Of a DNA stretch of 64,000 bases, positions 12,809 to 25,745 are shown one piece after another (the stretch's first letter is position 1; each line of letters begins with the position of its first letter). The notes beneath the pieces are model-generated. The model was not told where the DNA came from, made no database searches, and saw nothing but the letters and a program-made list of their open reading frames with translations. This DNA is from Beaufortia kweichowensis (taxonomy: Eukaryota; Chordata; Actinopteri; Cypriniformes; Gastromyzontidae). The stretch covers positions 7,759,001 through 7,823,000 of the forward strand of contig CM032815.1 of assembly GCA_019155185.1 (NCBI GenBank), in the 5' to 3' direction. The position numbers and the translations under genes are program-made.

Positions 12809-13718
12809 TTATGTAGAAGAGTCAGAGAGGTGATCGCTCACAGCCCTGGGCAGACTGATAACAACAGACCCGCTCTGTCTCTCTCTCTCTCATCCCTTTA
12901 TCGCTGGCGTAGTGCCCCTGTGTGAGGATTTGCATGTGGGATAACCTGACTTTAATTGAATTGTTCTCCTCTCAGCTTCACATCATCCGAGGCGTCGTTC
13001 AAAGCTCTTCCTCTGAGACGTGAGGTGAGGAACTGCAGACGCCGGAGCTTCGGTTATTCTCTGAGCATAACAAATGAACATCTTGTGGCTCTTGAATTTG
13101 TGTTTGAAAGTTGCAGACTTCAATTTTAATAGCGTCCTCCACAGTCTCAGCACTTTTGATAAACTTTTTGCTGTTTGACAAAGTTTCTAACTCCAACTCA
13201 TTGAGAGATGAGTTTAATGGAGAAATAATTGGTTGCATGTTAAGTAAATATCCTTTAAGCGATACGTGTATTTAAGCAAATCTTGTTGCTGTCTTAGTGA
13301 ACAGATCTTCCAGATAATACATTTCATGACTAGTGTGCAAAACCACACATTGCACAGTCCTGTTTCCAACAAGTTTGTCAATTGACTTTTTAACGTGTGG
13401 TTCATTTCTGAGTTGTATAATTGGCTGTTTCTCACAGTCTCTAAATGTGTAAAGCATGATGAATCAGCTCAGACTCAACTTAAAACTTCTTCTGTGAAGC
13501 TCCAGGGAATACTTGAACATCTCTGAACGCACTGCGAGTTATAGATATGGAAATCCACTCCGGCTTGGTTTAGAGACGGCAGTGTAAATAGTGTAAAAGA
13601 AAATAAACAGAATGAAATGCAGGTGGGTGTTGTTGTCAGGCGCGGTTATTATTTCTTTATTTAGTAGAATCGTCCCGTGAGACGCCAGACAGACACGTCA
13701 AGCTTCTGTTTCACATGG

Positions 13719-13719
<1 letters not shown>

Positions 13720-13764
<45 letters not shown>
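13720..13764. repeat. (GA)n microsatellite
   Basis: About 44 bp of uninterrupted GA dinucleotides. Confidence 0.97.
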
Positions 13765-13768
<4 letters not shown>

Positions 13769-14204
13769 TTGGCATCCAGAGACCCATCATTAAATCTCTT
13801 CACTGCGTTGTGACGGGCTGCATAAGCACTTCTGTTCTCTTGTTCATCATGCCCATGTCTGTTGTTAACTAGATTCACAGCCCTCACAAACACGCACGTT
13901 TCCGTTCCCAAGCCCAGCGCTTTCTCGTCATTTAGATTTATGCAACTTGTAGAAGTGTCAGGCTGAACGCAATTACCAGATATGAATGTGTATGACAACA
14001 CACAGAGAATCCACAGGAGTGTTTGTAGCCGTCGGAAGAGGCCGTTCCGCCCGCCGGCTACACGAGGAGAGGGAATTAAACCTGTCGCATTTCTGTGTGT
14101 GTCTTTTTATCACCAGGAAATTCTGCGGGTTTTGTTTTATCATCTGGAATGTGTTGTTATAGAAAATTCTGCCTTTTGTGTGTTTATTTTTATTTGATTT
14201 CAAG

Positions 14205-14470
14205 CTGCAGTCCATAACGTTTGCCTTCCTATCGCCATCTTTGTTTAAAACATAAAATTACAGGTTACTTTACATGTCTGGTTTGAAGTCAGATGATGAA
14301 AAATATCATATCTGACAGCTGAATATATATATTTTTATATATGTATAAATGATATATAATAGTATATATCATTAAACCCCTCTGGGGTAAGATAAGGTGA
14401 CAGTACTTGCTCAATAACAGATTTTCTTTATTTTTAACCAAACAAAAAGTTATAGATTGCAGCTTTTATT
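14205..14470 (+). repeat. dispersed repeat, copy A of a pair
   Basis: Shares ordered blocks with 57170-57430: tccataac/tccatgac, gccatctttgtttaaaacat, aaaattacaggttactttac, and later cttgctcaataacagatttt with tttatttttaacca and agttatagattgcagctttt. The middle differs (an AT-rich run here). A diverged family member, non-coding. Confidence 0.6.
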
Positions 14471-15424
14471 TAATTCTTCTCATCCTTGTAAACGTGTGTG
14501 AACACAAGATGAAACATTGCTGAATTAGCGATCAAACACACCCCCAGAAGGACAGTAAGAAATATATTTCAGAAAGAGTGGGAAGGGCAGATAAAAAAGG
14601 ATCTTTGCTGGTCCCGCAGGGCAGCGAGTGACACTCAACAGCGTCCCCTGAACTGTTAAAATGATTTATGACAGTACACCACACACTTGAGCCTCTCTGA
14701 GAAATTTTAGCATCATTTACTTTAACTGGAGGGGTCACCTCTACACATATGGTCTCTTACTAACCCGACAACGTAAAATATAGACTGTGTAACGGCACGC
14801 TACTTATTTAAATAAGTACCCTGTATTCACCTACACTATTATTTTAGGAATAAGGCAGAAACCTAGGGGATAAAATTAAGCTTTTGGACTGGCCAGAGCG
14901 TTTCAGACTAAATGGACCTAAACACTGTTTAAGATTTAAACTTCTAAAGTTACAATTACTTGGATTTGAAACTATCATCTGCGCTATGCACATTGCAAAT
15001 GTATTCCCAAAGACTATTTATCTAAATTCATAATATAAAAATCTTAACATGATCAGGGCTGATGATAAGACGCTTAGGGCAATAAGACTGATGAAAACAC
15101 TGAGGTGGTGGTAGTTTGTAAAAGTGCATTGCAAACAAAAACAAATTAAATTATCCCTCGCATCAAGGCAAAATCAAGATGGCTGACACAGCTTACAGTG
15201 AGAGACTTCATGGACCAGAGCGTCATGATAACCTACTGTGGGTTTCTAAATTTTAACTAATGTAAGATAATATTGAGCCCTATTCAATTACAGTGGCATA
15301 AATCTCAACAGGGCTCAATACTTTATAGTTTGGTCAACTGATTGTTATGACCTTCCTAGTATAACTGTTAGGGTTTACAGTGCACATAAATGGTTGTTTT
15401 TAATGGAAATTATTTTAACTGCAG

Positions 15425-15697
15425 AATCTTTGGAGCCCACTTACCAGCAGCTGCAGAAGATGAAGTTGGACAAGTCTCCGTTCGTGGTGGTGTCTGTGAT
15501 TGGCCAGGAGCTTCTGACCGCCTCCCATCACGGCGCCTCGGTGGTCGTCCTGGAAGCGGCACTGAAGATCGGCACCTGCAGCCTCAAACTGCGCGGCTCG
15601 GTTTTCTCTGCGCTCAGCAGCGCTTACTGGTCATTGGGCAACACAGAGAAAAGCACGGCCTACATGCAACAAGACCTGGAGGTCGCCAAGACTTTAG
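15425..15697 (+). CDS. ttc28: ttc28 coding exon, N-terminal TPR region
   Basis: The exon is 273 bp, phase 1 to phase 1, so it is symmetric and skippable in frame. It encodes visible residues 50-140, from ESLEPTYQQLQKMKLD through SPFVVVSVIGQELL, then a TPR-like repeat with LRGSVFSALSSAYWSLGNTE and AYMQQDLEVAKTLG. The first Glu codon and the last Gly codon are split across introns. SSAYWSLGN starts the series of ~40-residue repeats that fills most of the protein. Match to TTC28 is near complete along the exon. Confidence 0.95.
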
Positions 15698-17006
15698 GTG
15701 GGATAAACTTTAAAAGACACATGATTTTAAAACTGAAGATGATTTTATGTAAGTGACATCAAAACTGGGATCATAAATCTTGGAGGAGAGATTTGTGTTG
15801 TGAATGTGTTATGTTGTGTTTGGAAACTAGTGATGCTCATCAGTACTCACCAAATTTGGCTAATCTCATACCTTGATCCCAATTTGACAAGGATGTATGT
15901 GATGATGTCAAGCTTTGATTCAACAAGTTGAATTTAAAAAGCTCATGCTTTTAAAAATGTAAAACTGCAGCATTTGAGCTTAAAATAAATATAATGTTAT
16001 CATCCGTTGGTGAGGATGCTAATATAGTTGGTTATTTTTATAGGTATTGTTTTAGTTTATCTTTTATTAGTTTTGTTCTTGGTCTGAACAGGCCTTATGA
16101 TGTGTTTTACCCGTGCAGTTCTGTTCTTGAGGAAATGGTCCTGAGAGCATCCAAGTGAGATTGACGCTCCACTGATGGATGTTCAGGTGACCTTGCCTGA
16201 AAGACTCTTTTACCTTCACGCAAAGTTAATTATTTTGACCTGCTCGTGCTGATAAGGTCTCACAGTCATTAGACTTCATGGGCATTTTTAATTAAAACTT
16301 ACTTTGCCTTTTTTCCAAAATGCCACAGCGAACACTTGACTAGTCATTGTTGTTTAAAAAAGTGTAAATATCCTGAAGCGTAGGTCTGATGTTCTCCGCT
16401 GGTGTAAATATTCTTCTCACGGCTTTTGAATGTCAGAGGTTTTTAAAGCACGACTTGAAAGTCTTTTAGAGTCGAACCGTTTCTCACCACGTATGTCTGC
16501 TCTCACATGCCGTGAAGAACCTGAAGTGTGAATGTTTGTGTTTGAAGTTCACTTCTCATATTTAACACGTTAGCACACAACTGAGGTCTTGCTCGCCTCG
16601 GCTGACGCAATGTTTTCTCTCTCGTTCGGAGCGTTCAGCTTGATTGCGTTCAGGAAGAAAGTCTGATAACAGATGTTGCAGGTTCTGATGATGTCATCGC
16701 TGTGGAATCTAACATAACCTCCTGTTTCTTCTCAAATATTTTTCCTGACCCTAAAAATCTCCTTTGGAGTTTCAAAAGAGATCATGGCAGTATTTTGCAC
16801 TGAGGTCAAACCGTAAGAGATTTCTTATCAGATTCTTACAAGAGAAATTTATTTCATGGCTTCTTTCTTTTACCGTATACTGTGTGTCATTGTTTTGATA
16901 GAAACCTAAGGCAGGTTTAATCTAAGTTGTGTGTTTTCATCAAAATGAGTTTTGTCAGGTTGGAGTGTGTATGGAAAGCATCTGACACAGCTTTGTGTTT
17001 CCTCAG
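15698..17006 (+). other. ttc28: ttc28 intron, 1.3 kb
   Basis: The intron runs from donor gtggga to acceptor gtttcctcag. I see no coding exon, microsatellite or clear mobile element in it. Confidence 0.9.
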
Positions 17007-17137
17007 GCGACCAGTCAGGTGAATGTCGCGCTCATGGCAATCTGGGGTCGGCCTTCTTCTCCAAGGGGAATTACCGCGAGGCCCTGAGTAACCACAGACA
17101 CCAGCTCGTCCTGGCCATGAAACTCAAGGACAGAGAG
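17007..17137 (+). CDS. ttc28: ttc28 coding exon, TPR
   Basis: The exon is 131 bp, entered in phase 1 and left in phase 0 at gagag|gtaaca. It encodes residues 141-184, including the split Gly, then DQSGECRAHGNLGSAFFSKG and a closing NHRHQLVLAMKLKDRE. This is one full ~40-residue TPR of the GECRAHGNLG...GNYREAL type. In the spliced product it joins AASSALSSLG of the next exon. A 17.6 kb intron follows. Confidence 0.95.
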
Positions 17138-18409
17138 GTAACAGACTAACCCATCCCCCTGTGTCATATCTTCTTCTCAAACCGATATAAAGTGCAGAGG
17201 ATTATTTTATCAGGACCCGTGTCTCGCCGTGACTGATGTTTCTCTCGGAGCCGCGGGGCAAACTCACCACTCTCTGTCACATTTGTGGACGTTCACATCT
17301 CCGTTCTGTCTCATTTCAGCTCAGCGTCCATCTGTTCTGATGCCCCGTTGAGAAAACACTCTGAAATGTCCTACTTCTATCTCATGAAAACACGTCTAGG
17401 TCACTTCTACAACAAAGTTAAAGGAAAAAGTGTATTTTGCATAGAGAAAAAATAAACCATGTGTTTTAGAACCATTACATTTACATTGTGAAATTATTGT
17501 CATGACAAGTAATTCAGTGGGGTTTTTTGCATTACGGTGATAATTTTCTTAATGATCATTTTAGAATTTTCATAATAACTGAACATAATGATAATGGGTT
17601 TATAACAGGTTACATTTTCTTTGAGACAAATGTAATATTTTTTTGTTTTTCCTTTGACTTTGGGGTGAAGTTTGAGCCAGAAATGCTGGATCTCATCATT
17701 TTCTCATTAATATCCCTTTGAGATAAGAGATAAGAATGGAGGAAGGAAATGATGACATTTTTCCTTGTGTGTGCGTGTGCACATGTGTGTGTATGTGTCT
17801 CTATGTGTGCGTGCACTGAAATAGAAACACTGCATTCACGCATCTGTTTCTCTTTTTCCATGTTCATTACTCACTGTTATCATCTGTTTCTGTCTCTAAT
17901 AATAGTCACATGAAACAGAATCTCTGCTTCTAAACAAGTTTTATTTTGTGTTCACAGTGTTGCTACAGTGGACATTAGAGTGTCTCACAGTCTATTGATT
18001 GTCATCTTTTGATTTAGTGATGAATTAAAGCTTCAGGGAATTTGTATTTTGAACAGATAGAAGCACTGCTGTATTGAGTGCTTGTGGGGAATGTGTGCTA
18101 GAGATTTGATCATTTTGAATCATTTTCTTCTTTGGGTGAACTGTCTCTTTAAGAGTCTTTTTCATGGTCTGTAAGATAAATGATGAAAGGAAGAGCAGTG
18201 AAGGACACAGTGGTGTCAGTTCATGTCAAGCTTTGTGTTACAGTTCACTTCTATTTCAACAGGATATTCCAATTAGTATTGAAGTGTTGTGTCTTTCATT
18301 GCAGTGTAAAGCATGAATGATTTGTCATGAGGTTTGATAGGGATGAATCATTAAAGTGCTACAGAAAGACCAGGGAATTAAATTCTGTTATTCATATCAA
18401 CAGAGGACT

Positions 18410-18413
<4 letters not shown>

Positions 18414-18443
<30 letters not shown>
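18414..18443. repeat. (TG)n microsatellite
   Basis: Uninterrupted TG run of about 28 bp. Confidence 0.95.
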
Positions 18444-18445
<2 letters not shown>

Positions 18446-18991
18446 GTGAACTGCAGGAGAATCATTCACATCATTACACCGGAATCCAAACCAATGAGCT
18501 CATGTTATTATATCTATAAATTTTTTCACACATAGCCGGTGGAAATCTCCTCAGGGTTTCTCCAGTGAACACCAGCGGTCTCCGATGAAACATAAACACA
18601 CACTTACATCTCCTCTCCTTTGTTCTTCTGCTACAGTTTGTCCTTTCTCCATCTTCCTTTCCTCCAACTCTCTTCCTCTACTCCATCTTTCTCTCCTACT
18701 CTTTGATTCCTCTCCCCTTTTACTTTTTTACTTTTTTATTTCCTCACTCTTCCTCTCCTCTGCTGTCCCTTTTATGCTTTCTGTCCTATTCCTAATCCCT
18801 TTATTTCCTCTTCCTCTCTTCTTTCTCTTCCCCTTCTCTCTCTAGTCAGTCAGTAAGTGGGATGTGATGTTTCTCTTTGTGTATTCATATTTGCAGTGTC
18901 TGCATTGTTGGAGAAGATCATGTGTAACCTCAGTGCTCGACTTGTTCTGTAAAGCATGACAATAGAACACTGAACAGCACGTCATGCAGCA

Positions 18992-19038
<47 letters not shown>
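18992..19038. repeat. (CA)n microsatellite
   Basis: Uninterrupted CA run of about 46 bp. Confidence 0.97.
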
Positions 19039-19041
<3 letters not shown>

Positions 19042-19179
19042 GCAGTGAACACAACAGCACATATGAAGACAGCAGATTTACAGAGCAGCTGGAAGGACAC
19101 AGTACTTATGATGAAGAGCATAACTCAGATGTTTGCCTCATTGCTTTGTCTCTTGTGTCAAGATTTAAAGCAAATATCA

Positions 19180-19316
<137 letters not shown>

Positions 19317-20576
19317 CTAAAAAGAATGCAGAGTAGAGAAATAATGGGTATGTTGGGAATAGCATCCTACTCATACTATTTCTGCTCTCTGCAGTATGTA
19401 AATGTTCTGTATGCATGGAAAAACCTCGGTGACGTCTGTGCAATGCTTTCAGCAGTGACAAATGATTTTTATCACACTTTCTTTGACTTTATTTTTATAC
19501 AAATTGGATTAAAACATTACATGCTGTTTTCAAAGCAGTATGCAATGTGGTAGACAAGTATTCAATAGTGAACACAGCTAATGTTTCTCTCTCTCGTTTC
19601 TCATTTTTAATTATGTGTCACACACACCGTCTCACCGTCGTCTGAAGATTTCTTCAGTTGTTACTCACCAGCCGTTCATGGAGCGTAGCACAGACCCTCG
19701 CTTTAATCTCTTTTAGGTAACATATTGTTCTTATATTCATTAAGCGAAGCACTTCAGAATATGACAGCAGTCGTAATTGGTTTGGTTTCATCTTGTTAAA
19801 ATGCATTCATTATGCGGCGGGCTCCCGGCCTGTCTGGAAGCGTGAGCCGCACTCACTGTCAGCTGCTTAATTAAAGCCAGTGCAGAGAGGACATGCTCCA
19901 TTTGGGACCATTTGAACATTTCCATCCTCGTCACAGGTACAGGGATAAATAGCCAACCGATGATGGATGTGTGTGTGCTGAAAATAAAAAAGTAAACATT
20001 TAGGTAAACAAAATAAAATGTAAAAACTTATTCTCTGCATCCAAAATCAAGTATAGTGACAGTAACTGTTAAATCTGAATGTTTTGTTAAATGCTGTATG
20101 ATCACATTTTGCTTACATCCGCCATGTTTTTTGATCATATGACACTTATGTTCTTTCATCTATGTACTAACAGCATATAAAATCATCCAGATATTTCCTG
20201 CATATTGATGTTTCAGACACATTGCTGATTTTTGTACTGATTTTTGTAACTTTTTTGTTTTTTTCTTGGTCTCAATGCAAACAGTTTTGGGCAAAATACA
20301 GTTTTATAGCCAATAATAACATGTTTAGCCTTTGACAGTTAATAAAAGAAAGTTTATTTTGGATTCAGGATGTTTTTGGTTGTGGTTGTAGGGTTTTTTG
20401 TGGATATGTAGAGCTGTGTTTTTGGAGCTATATTTGTGAAAATATAATTGTCTTCATAAACAAATAATCACTTGATTTTTTTCATCACTCTTGTGATAAA
20501 AACCATATCATGCTTTGTTGTGAATGAAAAGGTTATAAAATATAAGGTCTGTGAGGTGTTCTGACTAATATAGTGA

Positions 20577-20579
<3 letters not shown>

Positions 20580-20610
<31 letters not shown>
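20580..20610. repeat. (TG)n microsatellite
   Basis: Uninterrupted TG run of about 29 bp. Confidence 0.95.
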
Positions 20611-20611
<1 letters not shown>

Positions 20612-21584
20612 GGGGGATATTGAGGTGTTTTCGAGACTCTATTGCTGTTAAATTGTGATGTGGATGAGACATCAGTGCCATCATGACTTAAAAGTGTTAT
20701 TGAGAGATTAAGAAGATTTCAGGAGGAGGATGAGAGCGGTGGATGAGGAAATTGCTCTGTTCTGTTTTCTCTTCCTGTCTCAACCTCTCTCTGAAGCACC
20801 TGCCATTTAGATTTTATTGCCCAATATAGAGATCTTAAGTCGGTGTTTACTCAGCGGGAGTGAGGTGTGTGTGTGTTTTAAAGGTCATTAGTGATGCTGT
20901 GTGTTTGCCTCGGGCAGATTTCCTCGGGTTATAGAGGGAAACTACACCGTATGATCAGATGAGTGGAGATTACTCACTGCTGAATCACTCGTGTGTTTGT
21001 GTGTGTGCGTGTTTGTGTGACTGCTCATTTGTTTTAGTTGAGTAGTCAGTGAGTGAATGTTTTATCTTATGTAAATAACTCATGATATCATGTGACGCAT
21101 CAGCAGTTTTGCTGTTTAGTGTTGTGTTGGTACAGATGATGTTCATGCCACATTTATGCAACTTACGTTAAACAGGTAACACTTAATTCGGTTCAATGCA
21201 GTAATTCAGAATCTCAGCTTATACTTGAACTCTCTAGATAAACTCAGAGCATCTCAGATAGTGAGTGATTGGTTTCTAATGTTTATAATGTGCGGTGTAG
21301 TTTCCAGTATATTTCGTAGTTAAATTATATTGTATTAAACAGACTCAGTGCATGTAGTCTTCATGTGCCGTGTGCAACACAGCTAGAATTACAGCCACAA
21401 CAAATGTGCAGTTGTCAGAGAGATGAATAGCTTTGCAGATATTGACTGTTTGTTGCTTTTCTTTACCAGATTCTCCTGTTTCTTGCTCATCCCAAACGCT
21501 TGCTTTCAAACTCTGCAAACCATATCATTAAAGTATTTTTGTAAATATTAGTTAAATCCAAATGTGCATTGCTTAATGCAATTT

Positions 21585-21683
21585 TTGGACACAAAACCAC
21601 TGAGACAATTCTCAGAATATCTTCTTTTGTGTTTTGGAGAAGAAAGAGAGTCTGCATAAGGGTGAATAAATGATGAACTCGCT
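21585..21683. mobile_element. fold-back dispersed repeat, half copy
   Basis: Reads ggacacaaaaccactgagac, atatcttcttttgtgttttg, aagggtgaataaatgatgaa, matching the right half of the repeat at 34369 and 43229. Confidence 0.55.
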
Positions 21684-22076
21684 TAAAATGAAAACACACT
21701 GAATCACACGATACGGAGCTGAAGTGTAGTAACTGCACCAAGAAAAATATTCAATTGATTGACTTTAATCCAGAATACATTTGTGTCACTCTATTGGTCA
21801 CGTCAATCGTGGTTCATTGACACGCTCGGTACGGCACGTCAAATGAAAGTTGTGCCGCAGAGCCGTCGCGCGGTCGAGCCGTAATGAGCCGTGGTGTGAG
21901 TAACTGACCCTCCTCTGTACACCGAGCGCTGAACTCACCCAACCACAGCAGCGGCCCACTACAGTGACCAAACACAGAGTCATTTAAAGGCCTGGAATTG
22001 CATCCTGCAGCGAGGTCGATCGATGGCAGGCCTGTCAGAAAGATGAATGTGAGCTTTAGGAACTCCATTTTAATGA

Positions 22077-22078
<2 letters not shown>

Positions 22079-22119
<41 letters not shown>
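22079..22119. repeat. (GA)n microsatellite
   Basis: Uninterrupted GA run of about 40 bp. Confidence 0.96.
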
Positions 22120-22121
<2 letters not shown>

Positions 22122-22849
22122 AGTCATGTTAGTATGTGTGCTGTGTAATGTTGCTCTGTAGTCGTTGTAGGACAGGTTAACCCACTCCTGAACTGATGAA
22201 GACCAGTCCACCCATCATCATTTATCAGATAAACCACTTTCTCACCTCTGCACCTTGTCTTTTTGTAAAACAACATCATAAACATTATTTTTCTGTGTTT
22301 TTTTGATCATCTGGGCACTAGGACCAAGCTGAACCATGCATGCGGTACTCCACCACTTATTCTCGTTTCATTGCATCCAGCGTCTCGCTTCAGAAAGAGA
22401 TGCAGAGCTTTGTGTTGACATCATTTGTGTTTTATTTGGAGTTGGTGTGTTGTTACTCTACAGGGGCTCAGAGATGCAGGAGTCCAGTGACTCATCAATC
22501 GGCCCAAATTTGTACCTTTATACACCCGGCGAGCTGCGCTTGTCAGAGTTCAGATGGAGGAGAGAGTGGGAGGAGGCGATGTTTGTCCCCCGAGGTGTCT
22601 TGGCCCGTGAGCCGTACATCAGTGTCACAGATCAATACAGAGATGTGTCCACATAAGTCAAACATGGTTGAAAATGAGGAAAGCAGTGGTTTGGACTGTG
22701 TGCAAAGCTTTGTTCTTTTAAGTCAAGAGACTTTAACAGAAAGTCTCACAGCGGTTTTTAATCAGTCGATCAGATCGTAAATCTGCTCAAATGGCTTGTT
22801 TCTTCTTCCCTGCATTGTTCATGCTTGATTTGTCTTCATGTGAGCGTGT

Positions 22850-23029
<180 letters not shown>

Positions 23030-23516
23030 GATGGCCACGTACACACTGCAGCTGAATGTCACAATGTCTCACCGTTCAGTTCTTTACAGCAGTATCAAGT
23101 TATCATCTATGTCTTGTGGTCATTAGTTTTGGGGAAACTAAAGGTATTTGAATATTTTGCAGTGTGTATCATAAAAGACCAGATAAAAGAGAAGACACCT
23201 TTATCGTTAGCAGGTAGCAGCTCATCTTACTGAAGAGGTCAGAAATATGAGATTCATTCTTTAGGAGCTCCACGCTGTGAAAATTGTGCCGCATCCCAGA
23301 GGAGGATTTGCATTTTTTTAGAATGAGGGAATGTTCTTACACAAGCCAGAGAACACACCGCCGGTTCAGTTCTTACACAGCTGACTCTGCTGTTCTGTAC
23401 TTTATCTGCACTTTTGTGCTGTATATCTCACTGTCTGGATTACAACACCCCCCTTTCTTTCCCCACTCTCTCTCTCGCTCTCTCGCTCTTCTCTCACACT
23501 TCCTTTTTATATGAGA

Positions 23517-23612
23517 TAGCAATATTTTGAAAAATGTTGGTATTTAAACAACGTTGACCTCCATTGTATGAACACAAAATCACTGAGACATTTCACAAAA
23601 TATCTTCTTTTG
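23517..23612. mobile_element. fold-back dispersed repeat, internal portion
   Basis: Reads aatattttgaaaaatgttgg, acctccattgtatgaacaca and atatcttcttttgtgtt, in the same order as the repeat at 34369. A perfect hairpin abuts it on the right. Confidence 0.55.
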
Positions 23613-23615
23613 TGT

Positions 23616-23656
23616 TACACAATCTTTCAACAGGTATCTTGTTGAAAGATTGTGTA
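23616..23656. repeat. perfect 17-bp inverted repeat with 7-nt loop
   Basis: Arm tacacaatctttcaaca (23616-23632), loop ggtatct, arm tgttgaaagattgtgta (23640-23656). All 17 positions pair. Confidence 0.9.
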
Positions 23657-25309
23657 TGTCTTGACTTTACTCAGATGTGTTACATTGTGTGACTGTGCCC
23701 CAAATGTAATCAACATATGTATTCAAGAAAATCTAACACTGTATACAGGTTTTGAACCACATAAAAGAAAATAAATAAGACAAAAATCCTTGTAAAAGCA
23801 TTGTACTACACAGTGTGCACATTTAGTCATTTTAGGATGCACTAGGTGGACAGAGAATTTGCACCTGTCAGTCTTCTGCTGGTGAACAGAATTGTGGGAT
23901 GATGAAATTATGTAAAACACAGTGTACTTTTGATGTCAGGGTGAAGACAGACCTGTCTCATGTCACAACGTCTCCGTCCCACCCAAATAGATGAAATGAC
24001 GGTAGAGAATGAAATGGGAAATGGATTACTCCAGGGGTGACGGGCATCTTTGAAATCAGACATCCGTACAGAGATGAGTAAACTGGATTAGTCTCCTCTC
24101 AGTCCGTCTCCAGTGCTGTATTTCGTGAGCACCCCATCGTGTGTGGCTCTTATGGGAAATCAAACACTTGTCAGGCCAGCTGGCTGTGGAGGCTCTAGTG
24201 TTTTCTTACTCACTCGTTTTCATCTGTTTACATGTGGGAATTGTGGCAGGCCCCTCTCAGCCCGCTCTGCCAGGAGGAATTGCTTCGTGCAAAAAATTGT
24301 CAACAAGATTTTATGTTTTACGGCTGGCTGTCTGAGCGCATTACTGCCGCCTGGCATCTGCTGTTCAATTCATTACACTCCGCTTAAGCAATTTGTTCCT
24401 CTCCGGCATTTTAAGGAAATGTGATTAGGTGTATTTCCTTGGCCTGTTTGGATGAGGTTGTGGGTGAGCTTATATCACAGATTGAATATTGTTTTATGTT
24501 GGCTTGTGAGATGAATCTCTAGATGAGGGACCAGAACTCTCGTGATGGTGGCGGTGTTTAAGGGTAGCGTTTGCAGAAAGTCTTTGTGAGAAGTATGCAG
24601 GCTGTAGTATGCAGAATGTATGTTGTGCAGACTTTCCTGTTATCAGTTCCCAATACTGTCCCATAATGACATTTTTTAAACTGAACCTTCCCGTGTGTTA
24701 TAAAATGCACTTTAATGAGGCAGACTGCAGTATCATACTTTTTAGGTTTTATCTTAAAAAATACTTTTATATTTAGGTTTTATATCATTACCTTGTATTT
24801 TACTAAGGCTAATAAAGAAATTATATAAAAAATTTATAAAAAAAGGTAAGCTTAAAAAACATAGTTGTCACTTTTTGTGCATTATGCATAAAAATCTAGT
24901 ATCTAGAAAATATTATTTTAATTTTCCAGTATGATAACTGAACACCACTTGCTGAAACATTGTAAACGTCATGTGACAGCAGTGTAGCATACTATTTGAG
25001 ATTTATTTTAAAATACTTTTTATATAATTACTTCAAATAGTTATAAATGGTGTTTACTTTTTAATTTAAGAAAAATACAGAGAAATAAAAAAGATATACA
25101 TTAAACAGCATAATGGTCACTTTATGCAGTTTTTTATGTTATGTATTTATGTTATGTATTTTTAAGTTTCTTTTTTATCATCTAAGTTACAGTATGTTCA
25201 TACAGTATAAATCATATAGCAGTCTTTTTTATATGTCTCGTAGTTAAATATGTCTTCCTTAGTTATTTTACTATTTTTAAGTTATTTGTTAGGACACTTT
25301 CTGAAACAA

Positions 25310-25745
25310 GTACATTTACATTTAGGCATTTAGCTGACGCTTTTGTCCAAAGCGACTTACAAATATTAGGAGACAATGAAGCGATACATCAAAAGCGGCA
25401 GCAATAGTACTAAGAAGTGCTTTCCTAAGTTTACAATGTTATGCAGTGCTAGATAAATACCTGTAGGGGAAGGAAAGAAGGGTTTTTTTTTAATGCTGTC
25501 AGGTGTTCGTGGAAAAGGTGTGTTTTTAGTAGTTTTTTAAAGGAGGTGAGGGATGTGGCAGACCGGATTGTGTTAGGGAGATTATTCCACAAGCCGGGAA
25601 CAGAGAAGGAGAAGAGAGAGAGAGATTTAGTAGAAGTAGCAGCTGGTATGCAGTTATATATTGAGTGTAAAATGCAGTTTTCAGTTGTATTGTATTGTTT
25701 TCCAGGCATAGCAAATGTCTTTGGTCTTAGGTCCAGTAGCCTCAT
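25310..25745 (-). mobile_element. 5'-truncated L2/CR1-type LINE relic
   Basis: The minus strand has a 98-codon open frame (25449-25745). Its core LWNNLPNTIRSATSLTSFKK then LLKTHLF matches the C-terminal end of LINE reverse-transcriptase proteins of the fish L2/CR1/Rex type. Its 3' side (lower coordinates) ends in the widespread fish LINE tail, which on the plus strand reads cttttgtccaaagcgactta near 25345. Only the 3' end of the element is present, with no catalytic domain. Inactive relic. Confidence 0.75.

Larger units (their letters stand above)
12595..15424 (+). other. ttc28: ttc28 intron, 2.8 kb
   Basis: The intron runs from donor gtacat to acceptor ttttaactgcag. It holds two (GA)n microsatellites (about 12759-12804 and 13720-13764). 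It also contains one copy of a dispersed repeat (14205-14470) that recurs near 57170, AT-rich DNA around 14320-14370, and a 10-bp inverted repeat at 15272-15319. I see no coding exon. Confidence 0.9.

Noticed and set aside
22340..22780. 146-codon plus-strand open frame in the large intron
   Set aside because: No recognisable domain, an overlapping frame of similar length, and no splice continuity with ttc28.
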